Assembly (NCBI GenBank): GCA_002355495.1 | Contig: AP017424.1 | Location: 1,984,001-2,048,000, forward strand | Length of the DNA stretch: 64,000 nt | Direction: 5' to 3' | DNA from: Streptomyces laurentii | GTDB lineage: Bacteria > Actinomycetota > Actinomycetes > Streptomycetales > Streptomycetaceae | In this document: piece after piece, positions 7,530-16,392 of the stretch | How positions within the stretch are numbered: position 1 is the first letter of the stretch | Layout of the letters: every line of letters begins with the position of its first letter | Program-made: the position numbers and the translations under genes | The notes under the pieces: model-generated | Databases searched by the model: none | What the model saw: only the letters and a program-made list of their open reading frames with translations | Told to the model about the DNA's origin: nothing

Positions 7530-8600
7530 TCACAGCGTGCTGTGGGCCGGCGGCGGCGCGAGCGGGACGGTGCGGTCCGGCGGCGGGGCGGTGCTCTTGC
7601 GGACGACGAGGCTGGTCGCCAGTTCCATGCGGGTCACCGAGGGCTCGCCGGCCCGGAGCCGGAGCAGCATCTGCACCGCCTCCTCGCCCATCTCGCGCAG
7701 CGGCTGGTGGACGGTGGTGAGCCCCGGGCTCGACCAGCGGGCGATCATCACGTCGTCGTAGCCGACGACGGACAGGTCCTCGGGCACCCGCAGCCCGCAG
7801 ACCCGGGCCGCCTCCATGACACCGAGCGCCTGGAGGTCGCTGCCGGCGAAGATCGCGGTGGGCCGGTCGGGCAGCCGGAGGAGTTCCACGGCCCGCTCGT
7901 AGCCGCCTTCGACGTGGAAGTCGCCGAACCGTACGAGGGAGGCGTCGTGGTCGAGCCCGGCCATGTTCATGGCGGAGCGGTAGCCGTCGAGCCGGGCGAG
8001 GGAGCAGAGCACGTCCTCGGGGCCGGTGACGATCCCGATGCGCCGGTGGCCGAGGTCGATGAGGTGACGGGTGGCGGCGACACCGCCGGACCAGTTCGCG
8101 GACCCGACGGACGGCACGTCCGGTTCCGGGTCCCCCGCCGGGTCGATGATCACGAAGGGGATGGACCGCGCGCCGAGCTGCCGTTTCACGGCGTCCGGGA
8201 GCGAGGAGAAGACCAGGATCACTCCGATCGGCCGGCGCTGCAGCACGCCTTCGATCCAGTCCGCCGCCGGGGCGTGCCGGGTCCCGCTCTCGGTCAGCAC
8301 CACGCTCGCCTGATGGGCCTTGGCGAGGTTCTCGACGCCCCGGATGAGCTCCATCGACCAGACGCTGTCCAGCTCGTGGAAGACGAGTTCGATCAGCGGC
8401 GCCTCGCGGGCGGCCCGGGTGGTGCGCCGGTACGAGTGCGTCTCCAGGAGCCGCTCGACCTTGCCGCGCGTGGCCGGTGACACGTCCTGCCGGCCGTTCA
8501 GGACTTTCGAAACTGTCGAAAGCGACACCCCGGCCTGCTGCGCCACTTCCGCCAGCGTGATTCGCCGGTTCGCCTCGCCATCTCGCATGCCGAGCAGCAT
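7530..8600 (-). CDS. bxlR: LacI-family repressor of the xylobiose operon (BxlR-like)
   Basis: A 356-residue regulator divergent from a binding protein and transporter operon. The HTH is RRITLAEVAQQAGVSLSTVSKVLNGRQDVS near the N-terminus, then a periplasmic-binding-like effector domain with GVILVFSS, DLGHRRIGIVTG, AIFAGSDLQALGVMEAAR and DLSVVGYDDVMIARWSSPGLTTV. Translation may begin at the ATG at 8588 (MRDGEANRR) instead. Gene order matches bxlR-bxlEFGA of Streptomyces, where BxlR represses xylobiose uptake until inducer is present. CGAAA-Nx-TTTCG palindromes ahead of bxlE and the xylanase are its likely operators. Confidence 0.85.
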   Translation of the reverse strand: MLLGMRDGEANRRITLAEVAQQAGVSLSTVSKVLNGRQDVSPATRGKVERLLETHSYRRTTRAAREAPLIELVFHELDSVWSMELIRGVENLAKAHQASVVLTESGTRHAPAADWIEGVLQRRPIGVILVFSSLPDAVKRQLGARSIPFVIIDPAGDPEPDVPSVGSANWSGGVAATRHLIDLGHRRIGIVTGPEDVLCSLARLDGYRSAMNMAGLDHDASLVRFGDFHVEGGYERAVELLRLPDRPTAIFAGSDLQALGVMEAARVCGLRVPEDLSVVGYDDVMIARWSSPGLTTVHQPLREMGEEAVQMLLRLRAGEPSVTRMELATSLVVRKSTAPPPDRTVPLAPPPAHSTL

Positions 8601-8656
8601 AAAGCACCACCCAACTCCCCTACATAGTCACGCTTTGATAACGCGTCACCGAAGGG

Positions 8657-8686
8657 TTGACCCGCTCACCGGCCCGACCATAGCGT
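8657..8686 (+). promoter_or_regulatory. Candidate promoter of the bxlEFGA operon
   Basis: TTGACC (8657-8662), 18-bp spacer, TAGCGT (8681-8686). The inferred start point near 8692 places the operator at 8716-8728 inside the leader, suitable for repression by roadblock. Confidence 0.5.
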
Positions 8687-8700
8687 CCGGCCACATGAAA

Positions 8701-8728
8701 TTTCGCTACCTGAGGCGAAACACTTTCG
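8701..8728 (+). promoter_or_regulatory. Operator-like palindromes before bxlE
   Basis: CGAAA-CAC-TTTCG at 8716-8728 overlaps a second inverted repeat, TTTCGC (8701-8706) with GCGAAA (8715-8720). The element is the type described for the LacI-family BxlR of Streptomyces and recurs ahead of the xylanase gene. Confidence 0.6.
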
Positions 8729-8744
8729 AGAAGTGAGGCGGGCG

Positions 8745-10052
8745 ATGCAGCGTCACACACGGCTCCTGAGAACCACGGTCGTCGGCGGGGCGGCCCTGGC
8801 CATGACCCTGTCCCTGGCGGCCTGCGGCGGTTCCGGAGCGTCGGCCGGGAAGGAGCAGGACAAAATCCACATCCTGGTCTACGGCGATGCCACCAACAAG
8901 GTCGAGAAGCAGCTGGTCGACACGTTCAACAAGACGTCCGACGTCAAGGCGGTCCTCGACACCATCCCCGGTGCCGACTACCAGACCAAGCTGCAGACCG
9001 TCATCAGCGGCAAGCAGGCGCCCGACCTGTTCTTCAACTGGGGCGGCGGCAGCATCAAGCCCTACGTCGACGCGGGGCTGCTGATGCCGCTCGACGGCCT
9101 CATCGAGAAGGACCCCCGCCTGAAGTCGGACTTCCTCCCGTCCGTCTTCAACACCGCGGTCGTCGACGGCAAGCCGTACGGCATCCCCATGCGCGGCACC
9201 CAGCCCGTCCTGATGTTCCACAACAAGAAGGTCCTCAAGGACGCCGGCGTCTCCGTGCCGCGCACCTGGGACGAGCTGCTGACCACCGTCAAGACGCTCA
9301 AGTCCAAGGGCGTCACCCCCATCGCCCTCGGCGGTGGCGACAAGTGGCCCACCCAGATGTGGTTCCAGTACCTCTACGACCGGGTGGCCGGGCCCGAACT
9401 CTTCGCGAAGGCCGCGGGCGGCGACAAGAACGCCTGGGCGAGCCCCGACAGCAAGAAGGCCCTCGGCATGCTCAGGGAGCTGGTCGACGCCGGCGCCTTC
9501 GGCACGAACTACGACTCGGTGAAGTTCACCGACGGCGGCTCCCCCGCCCTCCTCGCCACCGGCAAGGCCGCCTTCGAGCTCATGGGCTCCTGGGAGTACT
9601 CCACGCTCAAGGACGCCCACCCGGACTTCGTGAAGAGCGACCTCGGCTACGGCACCTTCCCGACCGTCACCGGCGGCAAGGGCGACCCGGCCAACCTCGC
9701 CGGCAACACGAACAACTACTACTCGGTTCTGAAGAGCACCAAGCACCCGGACGCCGTCGCCGCGTTCCTGAAGCTCATGTACTCGGACGGCTTCGTCAAG
9801 TCCCAGCTCGGCATCGGCAACCTGCCGACCACCACCAACACCGCGCTGTTCCTCGCCGACGCGGACAACCCCGAGTACTCGAAGTACCAGTACGACCTGG
9901 TGGCGAAGGCCCCCGCCTTCCAGCTCTCCTGGGACCAGGCGTACCCGCCCGCCGCGGCCACCACGATCTACACGGCCGTCCAGCAGTTCTTCAACGGCCA
10001 GTCGGACGCGGACGCCTTCATCGCCGCCATGCAGAGCCTGCCCGCGGCCTGA
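8745..10052 (+). CDS. bxlE: Xylobiose ABC transporter substrate-binding lipoprotein
   Basis: A 435-residue extracytoplasmic solute-binding protein. The signal peptide ends in the lipobox LAAC with the acylated Cys at residue 27. The mature protein follows the carbohydrate-uptake binding-protein pattern (IHILVYGD, ADYQTKLQTVISGKQAPDLFFNWGGG, TPIALGGGDKWPTQMWFQYLYD, AGNTNNYYSVLKSTKHPDA). An upstream GTG at 8733 is in frame, but ATG 8745 leaves GAGG at 8735-8738 as ribosome-binding site and gives the normal signal peptide. First gene of bxlEFGA; substrate specificity is inferred from the GH3 and GH11 neighbours. Confidence 0.87.
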   Translation: MQRHTRLLRTTVVGGAALAMTLSLAACGGSGASAGKEQDKIHILVYGDATNKVEKQLVDTFNKTSDVKAVLDTIPGADYQTKLQTVISGKQAPDLFFNWGGGSIKPYVDAGLLMPLDGLIEKDPRLKSDFLPSVFNTAVVDGKPYGIPMRGTQPVLMFHNKKVLKDAGVSVPRTWDELLTTVKTLKSKGVTPIALGGGDKWPTQMWFQYLYDRVAGPELFAKAAGGDKNAWASPDSKKALGMLRELVDAGAFGTNYDSVKFTDGGSPALLATGKAAFELMGSWEYSTLKDAHPDFVKSDLGYGTFPTVTGGKGDPANLAGNTNNYYSVLKSTKHPDAVAAFLKLMYSDGFVKSQLGIGNLPTTTNTALFLADADNPEYSKYQYDLVAKAPAFQLSWDQAYPPAAATTIYTAVQQFFNGQSDADAFIAAMQSLPAA

Positions 10053-10069
10053 CCTTCGAGGCGCCTGAC

Positions 10070-10954
10070 ATGACCTCCTCCTCCACGGTCGGCCGTCCGG
10101 GCTTCGCCTGGGCGGTCCCCGCGGCCGTCTTCTTCGGCCTGTTCGCCCTCGTCCCGCTGCTCCTGGTCGTCGTCCTGTCCTTCACCCGCTGGAACGGCAT
10201 CGGCTCCCCGCGGTTCGCCGGCCTGGAGAACTGGGACAAGCTCCTCGACGACCCCGTGATGGTGAACAGCCTCTGGCTGAGTCTGCTGCTCACCGTCCTC
10301 GGCGTCGTCGTCCAGACCCCGATCAGCATCCTGCTCGGGGTCTGGGCCGCGGGGCACCAGCGCAACCGGGCCGTCCTGTCCGCGATCTACTTCGTCCCGC
10401 TCCTGCTGTCGATCACCGCGGTCTCGGTCCTGTGGCGCGCCGTGCTCGACCCCAACTTCGGCGTGCCGTCGCAGGCGACGTGGCTGTTCGGCGACGGCAA
10501 TCTGCTGGGTGTGCGGGCGGGCGCCATCGGCGTCCTCGTCTTCGTGAGCACCTGGCAGTTCACCCCGCTGCACACGCTGATCTACCAGGGGGCCGCCCGC
10601 GCCGTCCCGCGGGTCCTCTACCAGGCCGCGCAGATCGACGGCGCGGGCACGGTCCGCCAGTTCTTCCACATCACCCTGCCGCAGCTGCGCAACAGCATCG
10701 TCACGTCGATGATCCTCATGGTGGTCGGCGGGCTGACCACCTTCGACACCGTGCTGATCCTCACCCAGGGCGGCCCCGGCACCGACACCACGAACAGCGC
10801 CTACTACATGTACCAAAAGGGCTTCAAGAGCTTCGACTTCGGAGCCGCGTCCGCCATCGCCCTGCTCCTCGTCCTCGTCGCCACTCTCGTCTCGCTCGTC
10901 ATGGTCCGCCTGACCGGTTACGACAAGATGCGCAGCACCATGGAGGGCGTGTGA
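10070..10954 (+). CDS. bxlF: Xylobiose ABC transporter permease 1
   Basis: A 294-residue MalF-type permease starting 17 bp after bxlE. Six hydrophobic segments are visible, the first at residues 13-35 (AVPAAVFFGLFALVPLLLVVVL). The EAA loop that contacts the ATPase reads YQAAQIDGAGTVRQFFHITLPQL at about residues 185-207. No ATPase gene is present here; in Streptomyces sugar importers of this type use the shared ATPase MsiK encoded elsewhere. The stop overlaps the bxlG start. Confidence 0.88.
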   Translation: MTSSSTVGRPGFAWAVPAAVFFGLFALVPLLLVVVLSFTRWNGIGSPRFAGLENWDKLLDDPVMVNSLWLSLLLTVLGVVVQTPISILLGVWAAGHQRNRAVLSAIYFVPLLLSITAVSVLWRAVLDPNFGVPSQATWLFGDGNLLGVRAGAIGVLVFVSTWQFTPLHTLIYQGAARAVPRVLYQAAQIDGAGTVRQFFHITLPQLRNSIVTSMILMVVGGLTTFDTVLILTQGGPGTDTTNSAYYMYQKGFKSFDFGAASAIALLLVLVATLVSLVMVRLTGYDKMRSTMEGV

Positions 10955-11772
10955 TGCGGGCCCGCCCCAACTACCTCGCCGGCTTCGGCTCGTTGGTCTG
11001 GCTGTTCGTGGTCGGCCTGCCGCTGTACGTGATGCTGGTCGCCACCTTCCAGACCCGCGCCGACTACGCCGGGAACGGTCCGCTCTCGTTCCCCGAGCGC
11101 TTCACCCTCGACAATTACGTCAACGACCTGAGCGAGGGCTTCGGCCAGTACTTCCTCAACACCGTGATCGTCACGGTGTGCGTCGTCGGCATCGTCGTCG
11201 TGCTGGTGCCGCCGCTCGCCTACGCCATCGTCCGCAACGACGGCAAGGCCACCGGCCGGGTCTTCCGGATGTTCCTGCTCGGCCTCGCGGTCCCCTCCCA
11301 GGCCGTGATCGTGCCCGTCTTCTACCTGATCGACCAGGCCGGCCTGTACGACAGCCTCATCGGCATCGTGCTGCCGACGGCCGCGTTCTCCATGCCGGTC
11401 AGCGCCCTCATCCTGACCGGCGTCATGCGGGACGTCTCCCCCGAGCTCTACGAGGCGATGACCCTCGACGGAGCCTCCCCCTGGCGGATCTTCCACCAGC
11501 TGGTCCTGCCGCTGTCCAAGAGCGGCCTGTCCACCATCGTGGTGTTCTCCTCGCTCCAGGCGTGGAACGGCTTCCTGTTCCCGCTCGTCCTCACCCAGTC
11601 CGCGGAGAACAAGGTCGTCACCATGGGCCTGTACGACTTCCAGACGGAGCACGGCGTCGACATCCCCGCCCTCCTCGCCGCCGTCGTCCTGTCCATGCTC
11701 CCCGTCCTGCTCGTCTACCTGTTCGCCCGACGGGCCCTGGTCCAGGGTCTGATGGGAGTCGGAGGGAAATGA
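10954..11772 (+). CDS. bxlG: Xylobiose ABC transporter permease 2
   Basis: A 272-residue MalG-type permease beginning in an ATGA-like overlap (TGATG) with bxlF. The N-terminal helix is GFGSLVWLFVVGLPLYVMLVATF, and the EAA loop is YEAMTLDGASPWRIFHQLVLPL near residues 163-184. The last transmembrane segment and the tail FARRALVQGLMGVGGK are typical. It forms the membrane channel with bxlF. Confidence 0.88.
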   Translation: MRARPNYLAGFGSLVWLFVVGLPLYVMLVATFQTRADYAGNGPLSFPERFTLDNYVNDLSEGFGQYFLNTVIVTVCVVGIVVVLVPPLAYAIVRNDGKATGRVFRMFLLGLAVPSQAVIVPVFYLIDQAGLYDSLIGIVLPTAAFSMPVSALILTGVMRDVSPELYEAMTLDGASPWRIFHQLVLPLSKSGLSTIVVFSSLQAWNGFLFPLVLTQSAENKVVTMGLYDFQTEHGVDIPALLAAVVLSMLPVLLVYLFARRALVQGLMGVGGK

Positions 11773-11923
11773 CCGACGACCTGGCCGCCACCGGCCACCC
11801 CCAACCCCTGCCCCTGCCCCCGTCCCTTCCCAACCCCTGTCCCCGTCCTCTTCCCACCCGCTGCCCGCCTGGCGGGATCGCACGCTGAGCGCGGCGGACC
11901 GCGCCGAGGCACTGCTGCGCGCG

Positions 11924-14209
11924 ATGACGCTGGAGGAGAAGACCGCCCAGCTGTACGGCGTGTGGGTCGGCGCCTCCGCCGAGGGCACCGAAGTCGCCCC
12001 GCACCAGCACGACATGGAGGCGGCCGTCGACCTCGCCGCGCTGCTGCCGGCCGGTCTCGGCCAGCTCACCCGGCCCTTCGGCACCGTGCCCGTCGACCCC
12101 GCGCTCGGCGCCCTGTCCCTGATGCGGACGCAGGCGCGGATCGCCGCCGCGAACCGGTTCGGCATCCCGGCCATCGCCCACGAGGAGTGCCTCGCGGGCT
12201 TCGCCGCCTGGGGCGCCACCGCGTATCCCGTCCCGCTGTCCTGGGGCGCCACCTTCGATCCCGCGCTGATCGGCGAGATGGCCGCGGCCATCGGCCGCGA
12301 CCTGCGGGCGGTCGGCGTGCACCAGGGGCTCGCGCCCGTCCTCGACGTCGTCCGCGACGCGCGCTGGGGGCGGGTCGAGGAGACCATCGGCGAGGACCCG
12401 TACCTCGTCGGGACGATCGCCACCGCGTACGTACGGGGGCTGGAGTCCGCCGGGATCGTCGCCACCCTCAAGCACTTCGCCGGGTACTCCGCCTCCCGGG
12501 CGGGCCGCAACCTCGCCCCGGTCGGCATGGGCGCCCGGGAGCGGGCGGACGTGATCCTGCCGCCGTTCGAGATGGCGGTCCGGGAGAGCGGGGTACGGGC
12601 GGTCATGCACGCCTACACCGACACCGACGGCATCCCGTCGGCCGCCGACGAGCGGCTGCTCACCGGGCTGCTCCGGGACACCTGGGGCTTCGGCGGCACG
12701 GTGGTGGCCGACTACTTCGGCATCGCGTTCCTCAACACCCTGCACGGGGTGGCTGGTTCGGACGGCGAGGCGGCCGGGCTCGCGCTCGCCGCCGGGGTCG
12801 ACGTGGAACTGCCCACCGTCAAGACCTTCGGCGCCCCGCTCCTCGACGCGGTCCGGGACGGGCGCGTGCCCGAGAAGCTGGTGGACCGCGCGGTCCGCCG
12901 GGTCCTCGCGCAGAAGGCCGAACTGGGGCTGCTCGACGCCGACTGGAGCCCCGTTCCGGCGGTGCTGCGCGACGCCGACACGACGGCCGGACCCGATGCC
13001 GTGCGAGGGACGGTGGACCTGGACCCGGCCGCCAACCGGGAGTTGGCCGGGCGGATCGCCGAACGGGCGATCGTGCTCCTGCGGAACGACGGCATCCTGC
13101 CTCTCGCTCCCGGGTCCCACACGGTGCGCCGGATCGCGCTGATCGGGCCCACCGCCGAGGCGCCCACCGCCGTCCTCGGCTGCTACTCCTTCCCCGTCCA
13201 CGTCGGCGGACAGCACCCCGACATGCCGCTCGGCATCGAACTGCCCACGCTGGCCGAGGCGTTGAGGGCCGAGTTCCCGGACGTCGAGATCGTCGTCGCG
13301 CCCGGCACCGGGGTCGACGACCACGCCACCGAGGGCTTCGCCGAGGCCGTGGCGCTCGCCCGTGGGGCGGACGTCGTCGTGGCGGCCCTCGGCGACCGGG
13401 CCGGGCTCTTCGGACGCGGCACCAGCGGCGAGGGCTGCGACGCGGAGTCCCTTGAACTCCCTGGGGCTCAGGGGATGTTGCTGGACGCGCTGCTCGATGC
13501 CGGTACGCCGGTGGTGACGGTCCTGCTGGCCGGCCGGCCGTACGCGCTCGGGCGCGCCGCCGACGAGTCCGCGGCCGTCGTGCAGTCCTTCTTCCCGGGC
13601 GAGGCGGGGACCGCCGCGCTGGCCGCCGTCCTCAGCGGGCGGACCGCCCCGAGCGGCCGGCTGCCGGTGAGCGTGCCGCGCCGGGCGGGCGCCCAGCCGT
13701 CCACGTATCTCGCCGCCCGGCTCGGCCACGCGGGCGAGGTCTCCAACATCGACCCGACCCCGGCGTTCGGTTTCGGGCACGGCCTGACGTACACCACGTT
13801 CGCCTGGAGCGACCTCACGGTCGAGGACACCGAGGCGGCCACGGACGGCGCGTTCGCGCTCGCCCTCACCGTCGCCAACACCGGCGAGCGGGCCGGCACC
13901 GAGGTCGTCCAGCTGTATCTGCACGATCCCGTGGCCTCCGTGGTCCAGCCCGTCCAGCGGCTGATCGCCTACGCGCGGGTCGACGGTCTGGAGCCCGGGG
14001 AGAGCCGGCGGATCCGGGTGACCGTCCCGGCGGATCTCGCCTCGTTCACCGGCCGGGAGGGGACGCGGATCGTGGAGCCGGGCGAGCTGGAGCTGCGGTT
14101 CGGCGCGTCCAGCACCCGGCCGCTGCTCACCACCCGGGTGACCCTGACCGGTCCGGTGCGGGAGCTGGACCACCGGCGGCGGCTGCACGCGTCCGTCGAG
14201 GTCGACTGA
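11924..14209 (+). CDS. bxlA: GH3 beta-xylosidase, N-terminus apparently frameshifted
   Basis: A 761-residue glycoside hydrolase family 3 enzyme that would hydrolyse imported xylobiose. It has an N-terminal barrel with DVVRDARWGRVEETIGEDPYLV and KHFAGYSASRAGRN, the nucleophile Asp in GGTVVADYFG near residue 262, the C-terminal sandwich, and a fibronectin-III-like end (VQLYLHDPVASVVQPVQRL). The family normally starts about 45 residues earlier: the same frame upstream of 11924 encodes LPAWRDRTLSAADRAEALLRA, clearly homologous N-terminal sequence, but contains no start codon. A good start (ATG 11769, overlapping the bxlG stop) is in another frame and stops at 11888. A 1-2 nt indel in the C-rich repeat between them is the likely cause. 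Confidence 0.85.
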   Translation: MTLEEKTAQLYGVWVGASAEGTEVAPHQHDMEAAVDLAALLPAGLGQLTRPFGTVPVDPALGALSLMRTQARIAAANRFGIPAIAHEECLAGFAAWGATAYPVPLSWGATFDPALIGEMAAAIGRDLRAVGVHQGLAPVLDVVRDARWGRVEETIGEDPYLVGTIATAYVRGLESAGIVATLKHFAGYSASRAGRNLAPVGMGARERADVILPPFEMAVRESGVRAVMHAYTDTDGIPSAADERLLTGLLRDTWGFGGTVVADYFGIAFLNTLHGVAGSDGEAAGLALAAGVDVELPTVKTFGAPLLDAVRDGRVPEKLVDRAVRRVLAQKAELGLLDADWSPVPAVLRDADTTAGPDAVRGTVDLDPAANRELAGRIAERAIVLLRNDGILPLAPGSHTVRRIALIGPTAEAPTAVLGCYSFPVHVGGQHPDMPLGIELPTLAEALRAEFPDVEIVVAPGTGVDDHATEGFAEAVALARGADVVVAALGDRAGLFGRGTSGEGCDAESLELPGAQGMLLDALLDAGTPVVTVLLAGRPYALGRAADESAAVVQSFFPGEAGTAALAAVLSGRTAPSGRLPVSVPRRAGAQPSTYLAARLGHAGEVSNIDPTPAFGFGHGLTYTTFAWSDLTVEDTEAATDGAFALALTVANTGERAGTEVVQLYLHDPVASVVQPVQRLIAYARVDGLEPGESRRIRVTVPADLASFTGREGTRIVEPGELELRFGASSTRPLLTTRVTLTGPVRELDHRRRLHASVEVD

Positions 14210-14229
14210 CGGCACCAGGAATGCGCGAA

Positions 14230-14270
14230 CCGGCTCCGCCACCCGTACCGCCGTACGGGGGTGGAGCCGG
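14230..14270. terminator. Bidirectional terminator between bxlA and the xylanase gene
   Basis: A long imperfect stem: CCGGCTCC...ACCCGTAC pairs with GTACGGGG...GGAGCCGG around a 3-4 nt loop. It lies 20 bp after the bxlA stop and 30 bp from the stop of the convergent xylanase gene. Confidence 0.65.
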
Positions 14271-14299
14271 CGTCCATGGGTACGGAGCGCGCTACGTGA

Positions 14300-15274
14300 T
14301 CAGGACGCGCTGCACGAGACCGTGGGCCAGGTCTGGTTGCCGTTGTGCTGGATCGTCATGCCCCAGTTGTTGCCGTTGCCGTTGGGTTTCGCCACCAGGG
14401 TCTGGCTGCTCGGGTAGGAGGCGGTGACGTTCCAGGTGGCGAGGACCTTCGCCGGGGACGGCACGTTGGCCGTGACGGTCCAGGTGCTCGAACCGCTCAC
14501 CGCGACGTTCAGGTTGTAGCGGTCGCTCCACGAGTCCCCGGCCGAGAGCGTCGCCGAACAGCTCGTACCGCCGCCGCCACCACCACCGCCGCCGTCGGTG
14601 CCGCCGACGGTGATGTTGGAGCTGCCGCTGCTCTGGTAGCCCTCGGTCGCCATGATCATGTAGTTCATGGTGCCGAGCTTCATCCCCGCGTTGGACCAGG
14701 CGTCGAAGTGGTTGCCGGTGGTGATGGTGCCGCCGGTCCGCTTCGACTGGCGCACGCTCCAGTACTGGTCGAAGGTCTTGACGCCCTCGATCGACGGGGC
14801 GTTGTAGCGGGTCGTCTTGTAGATGTCGTACGTCCCGCCGTCCGAGGTGACCGTGCCCTTGAACGTGCCGGTGGGCCGGTAGGAGCCCCAGTTGTCGACG
14901 ATGTAGTACTCGACGAGCGGGTTGGTCGACCAGCCGTAGAGCGCCAGGTAGGCGTTGCCGGAGGTGTTGAAGGTGCCCGAGTAGGTCACCGCCTTGCGGC
15001 CGCCGGTGGGCCAGCCCTTGCCGGCCACGAAGTTGCCGGTGTTGCTCCACTGGGTGCTGTACTGGCCGCCGTTGCCCATGCTCATGGACACGGAGCCCTG
15101 GGTGTCGGTCCAGAACGAGTAGTAGTAGCCGTTGTTGGTGCCGGTCTGGTTGGTGTTGACGACGGTGTCCGCGTGGGCGGTCGCGGGCACCAGGAGCGCC
15201 GTCAGGAGCGCGAGGACGAGGGTGCAGACGCCCCGGGCGAGCGTGCCGGGTCCGTCGGATCTGGTGCGTTGCAT
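14300..15274 (-). CDS. Secreted GH11 endo-1,4-beta-xylanase with CBM2
   Basis: A 324-residue exoenzyme. A signal peptide ([22 protein letters not shown], cleaved near AHA-DT) is followed by a GH11 domain at about 38-222. The nucleophile is Glu122 in [13 protein letters not shown] and the acid/base Glu211 in [13 protein letters not shown] Gly-rich linker (about 224-236) leads to a family 2 carbohydrate-binding module with its Cys pair at the ends ([12 protein letters not shown] to TVSCSAS). It cuts xylan outside the cell, feeding xylobiose to BxlEFG. The ATG at 15274 has AGGAGG at 15285-15290 upstream; a longer in-frame extension to 15406 lacks a site. Confidence 0.93.
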   Translation of the reverse strand: MQRTRSDGPGTLARGVCTLVLALLTALLVPATAHADTVVNTNQTGTNNGYYYSFWTDTQGSVSMSMGNGGQYSTQWSNTGNFVAGKGWPTGGRKAVTYSGTFNTSGNAYLALYGWSTNPLVEYYIVDNWGSYRPTGTFKGTVTSDGGTYDIYKTTRYNAPSIEGVKTFDQYWSVRQSKRTGGTITTGNHFDAWSNAGMKLGTMNYMIMATEGYQSSGSSNITVGGTDGGGGGGGGGTSCSATLSAGDSWSDRYNLNVAVSGSSTWTVTANVPSPAKVLATWNVTASYPSSQTLVAKPNGNGNNWGMTIQHNGNQTWPTVSCSAS

Positions 15275-15343
15275 GGCGGTGCTTCCTCCTCGTACACGGG
15301 GTGAAGGACATCCGGATGCGGTGGTGGGATCCGCCAGACGAGG

Positions 15344-15372
15344 AATATGCGACCCTCCCCACCCGATGTCAA
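15344..15372 (-). promoter_or_regulatory. Consensus-like promoter of the xylanase gene
   Basis: On the minus strand TTGACA (15367-15372) and CATATT (15344-15349) are 17 bp apart, an unusually good vegetative promoter for this genome. It places the start point about 60 nt before the ATG. Confidence 0.7.
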
Positions 15373-15375
15373 TAC

Positions 15376-15401
15376 TTTCGGCAAGCGGCCCGAAACTTTC
15401 G
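15376..15401. promoter_or_regulatory. Operator-like palindromes upstream of the xylanase promoter
   Basis: CGAAACTTTCG at 15391-15401 is a perfect palindrome and overlaps the inverted repeat TTTCGG (15376-15381) / CCGAAA (15390-15395). It abuts the -35 of the xylanase promoter. It is the same element as at bxlE, pointing to shared control by the LacI-family repressor. Confidence 0.6.
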
Positions 15402-15511
15402 ACCACCTGAAAGAGGCGTGCTGCCGGAGTCGATCCAGCTCATGCGCCGCTTGGGTGATCCGTCGGCGCGGCCCGGGGCATCGAACTTCTCCCTCCGGCA
15501 CCGGCTTCGGG

Positions 15512-15523
15512 CGAAACCTTTCG
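15512..15523. promoter_or_regulatory. Third CGAAA-N2-TTTCG palindrome
   Basis: CGAAACCTTTCG, 80 bp upstream of the yaaA start and 111 bp from the second site. It may help looping at the xylanase promoter, or place yaaA in the same regulon. Confidence 0.45.
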
Positions 15524-15602
15524 GATGGGGGTCGGCGCCGTACCTCGTAGGCTGGGCCCTCGGGGCCGGCCGCCCCACCCGTACGTACGAAGGAGAACCA
15601 CC

Positions 15603-16370
15603 GTGCTCGTCCTGCTGCCGCCCTCCGAAGGCAAGGCCGCCTCGGGGCACGGGGCACCGCTGAAGCTGGAGTCGCTGGCGCTGCCGGGGCTCACCGAGGC
15701 GCGGGCCGCCGTCCTGGACGAGCTGGTGGAGCTCTGCCTCGCCAACGAGGAGAAGGCGCGCACGGTGCTGGGTCTGAGCGAGGGGCTGCGCGGCGAGGTC
15801 GCGAAGAACACCGAGCTGCGCACGGCCGGGGCGCGGCCCGCCGGGGAGATCTACACCGGGGTGCTGTACGACGCCCTCGGCCTGGCCACGCTCGACGCGG
15901 CGGCGCGGGAGCGCGCGGGCCGTTCGCTGCTCGTCTTCTCCGGACTGTGGGGCGCGGTCCGGGTCACCGACGCGATCCCGTCGTACCGCTGCTCCATGGG
16001 CGTGAAGCTGCCGGGGCTCGGGGCGCTGGGCGCGCACTGGCGCGGCGCGATGGCCGGCGTGCTGCCGGAGGCGGCGGGCGAGGGGCTGGTCCTGGACCTG
16101 CGGTCGTCGGCGTACGCGACGGCGTGGAAGCCGAAGGGCGAGGTCGCGGCGCGGACGGCGACGGCGCGGGTGCTGCACGCGCCGACGCGCAAGGTGGTCA
16201 GCCACTTCAACAAGGCGACGAAGGGCCGGATCGTACGGGCCCTGCTGGAGGCGGGCGCGGAGCCGGCGGGTCCGGCGGAGCTGACGGAGGCGCTGCGGGA
16301 CCTCGGGTACGTGGTGGAGGACGGCGGCAAGGCCGGGGCCCTGGACGTCCTGGTGGACGAGATCCACTGA
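15603..16370 (+). CDS. yaaA: YaaA-family peroxide-stress protein
   Basis: A 255-residue member of the YaaA/DUF328 family, which limits intracellular iron-driven damage during peroxide stress in E. coli. The characteristic N-terminus VLVLLPPSEGKA is present, with LFSGLWGAVRVTDAIPSYRCSMG in the middle and KVVSHFNKATKGRIVRALL near the C-terminus. The GTG at 15603 follows AAGGAG (15590-15595) at a 7-nt spacing. It is divergent from the xylanase gene and shares its upstream region. Confidence 0.9.
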   Translation: MLVLLPPSEGKAASGHGAPLKLESLALPGLTEARAAVLDELVELCLANEEKARTVLGLSEGLRGEVAKNTELRTAGARPAGEIYTGVLYDALGLATLDAAARERAGRSLLVFSGLWGAVRVTDAIPSYRCSMGVKLPGLGALGAHWRGAMAGVLPEAAGEGLVLDLRSSAYATAWKPKGEVAARTATARVLHAPTRKVVSHFNKATKGRIVRALLEAGAEPAGPAELTEALRDLGYVVEDGGKAGALDVLVDEIH

Positions 16371-16392
16371 CCGTTCCCCTCCCCCAGGGGGT

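Noticed and set aside
11618..14242. An 874-residue minus-strand reading frame opposite the GH3 gene
   Set aside because: It lies wholly antisense to a clear GH3 enzyme, is Arg/Gly/Pro-rich without any motif, and results from high-GC codon bias.
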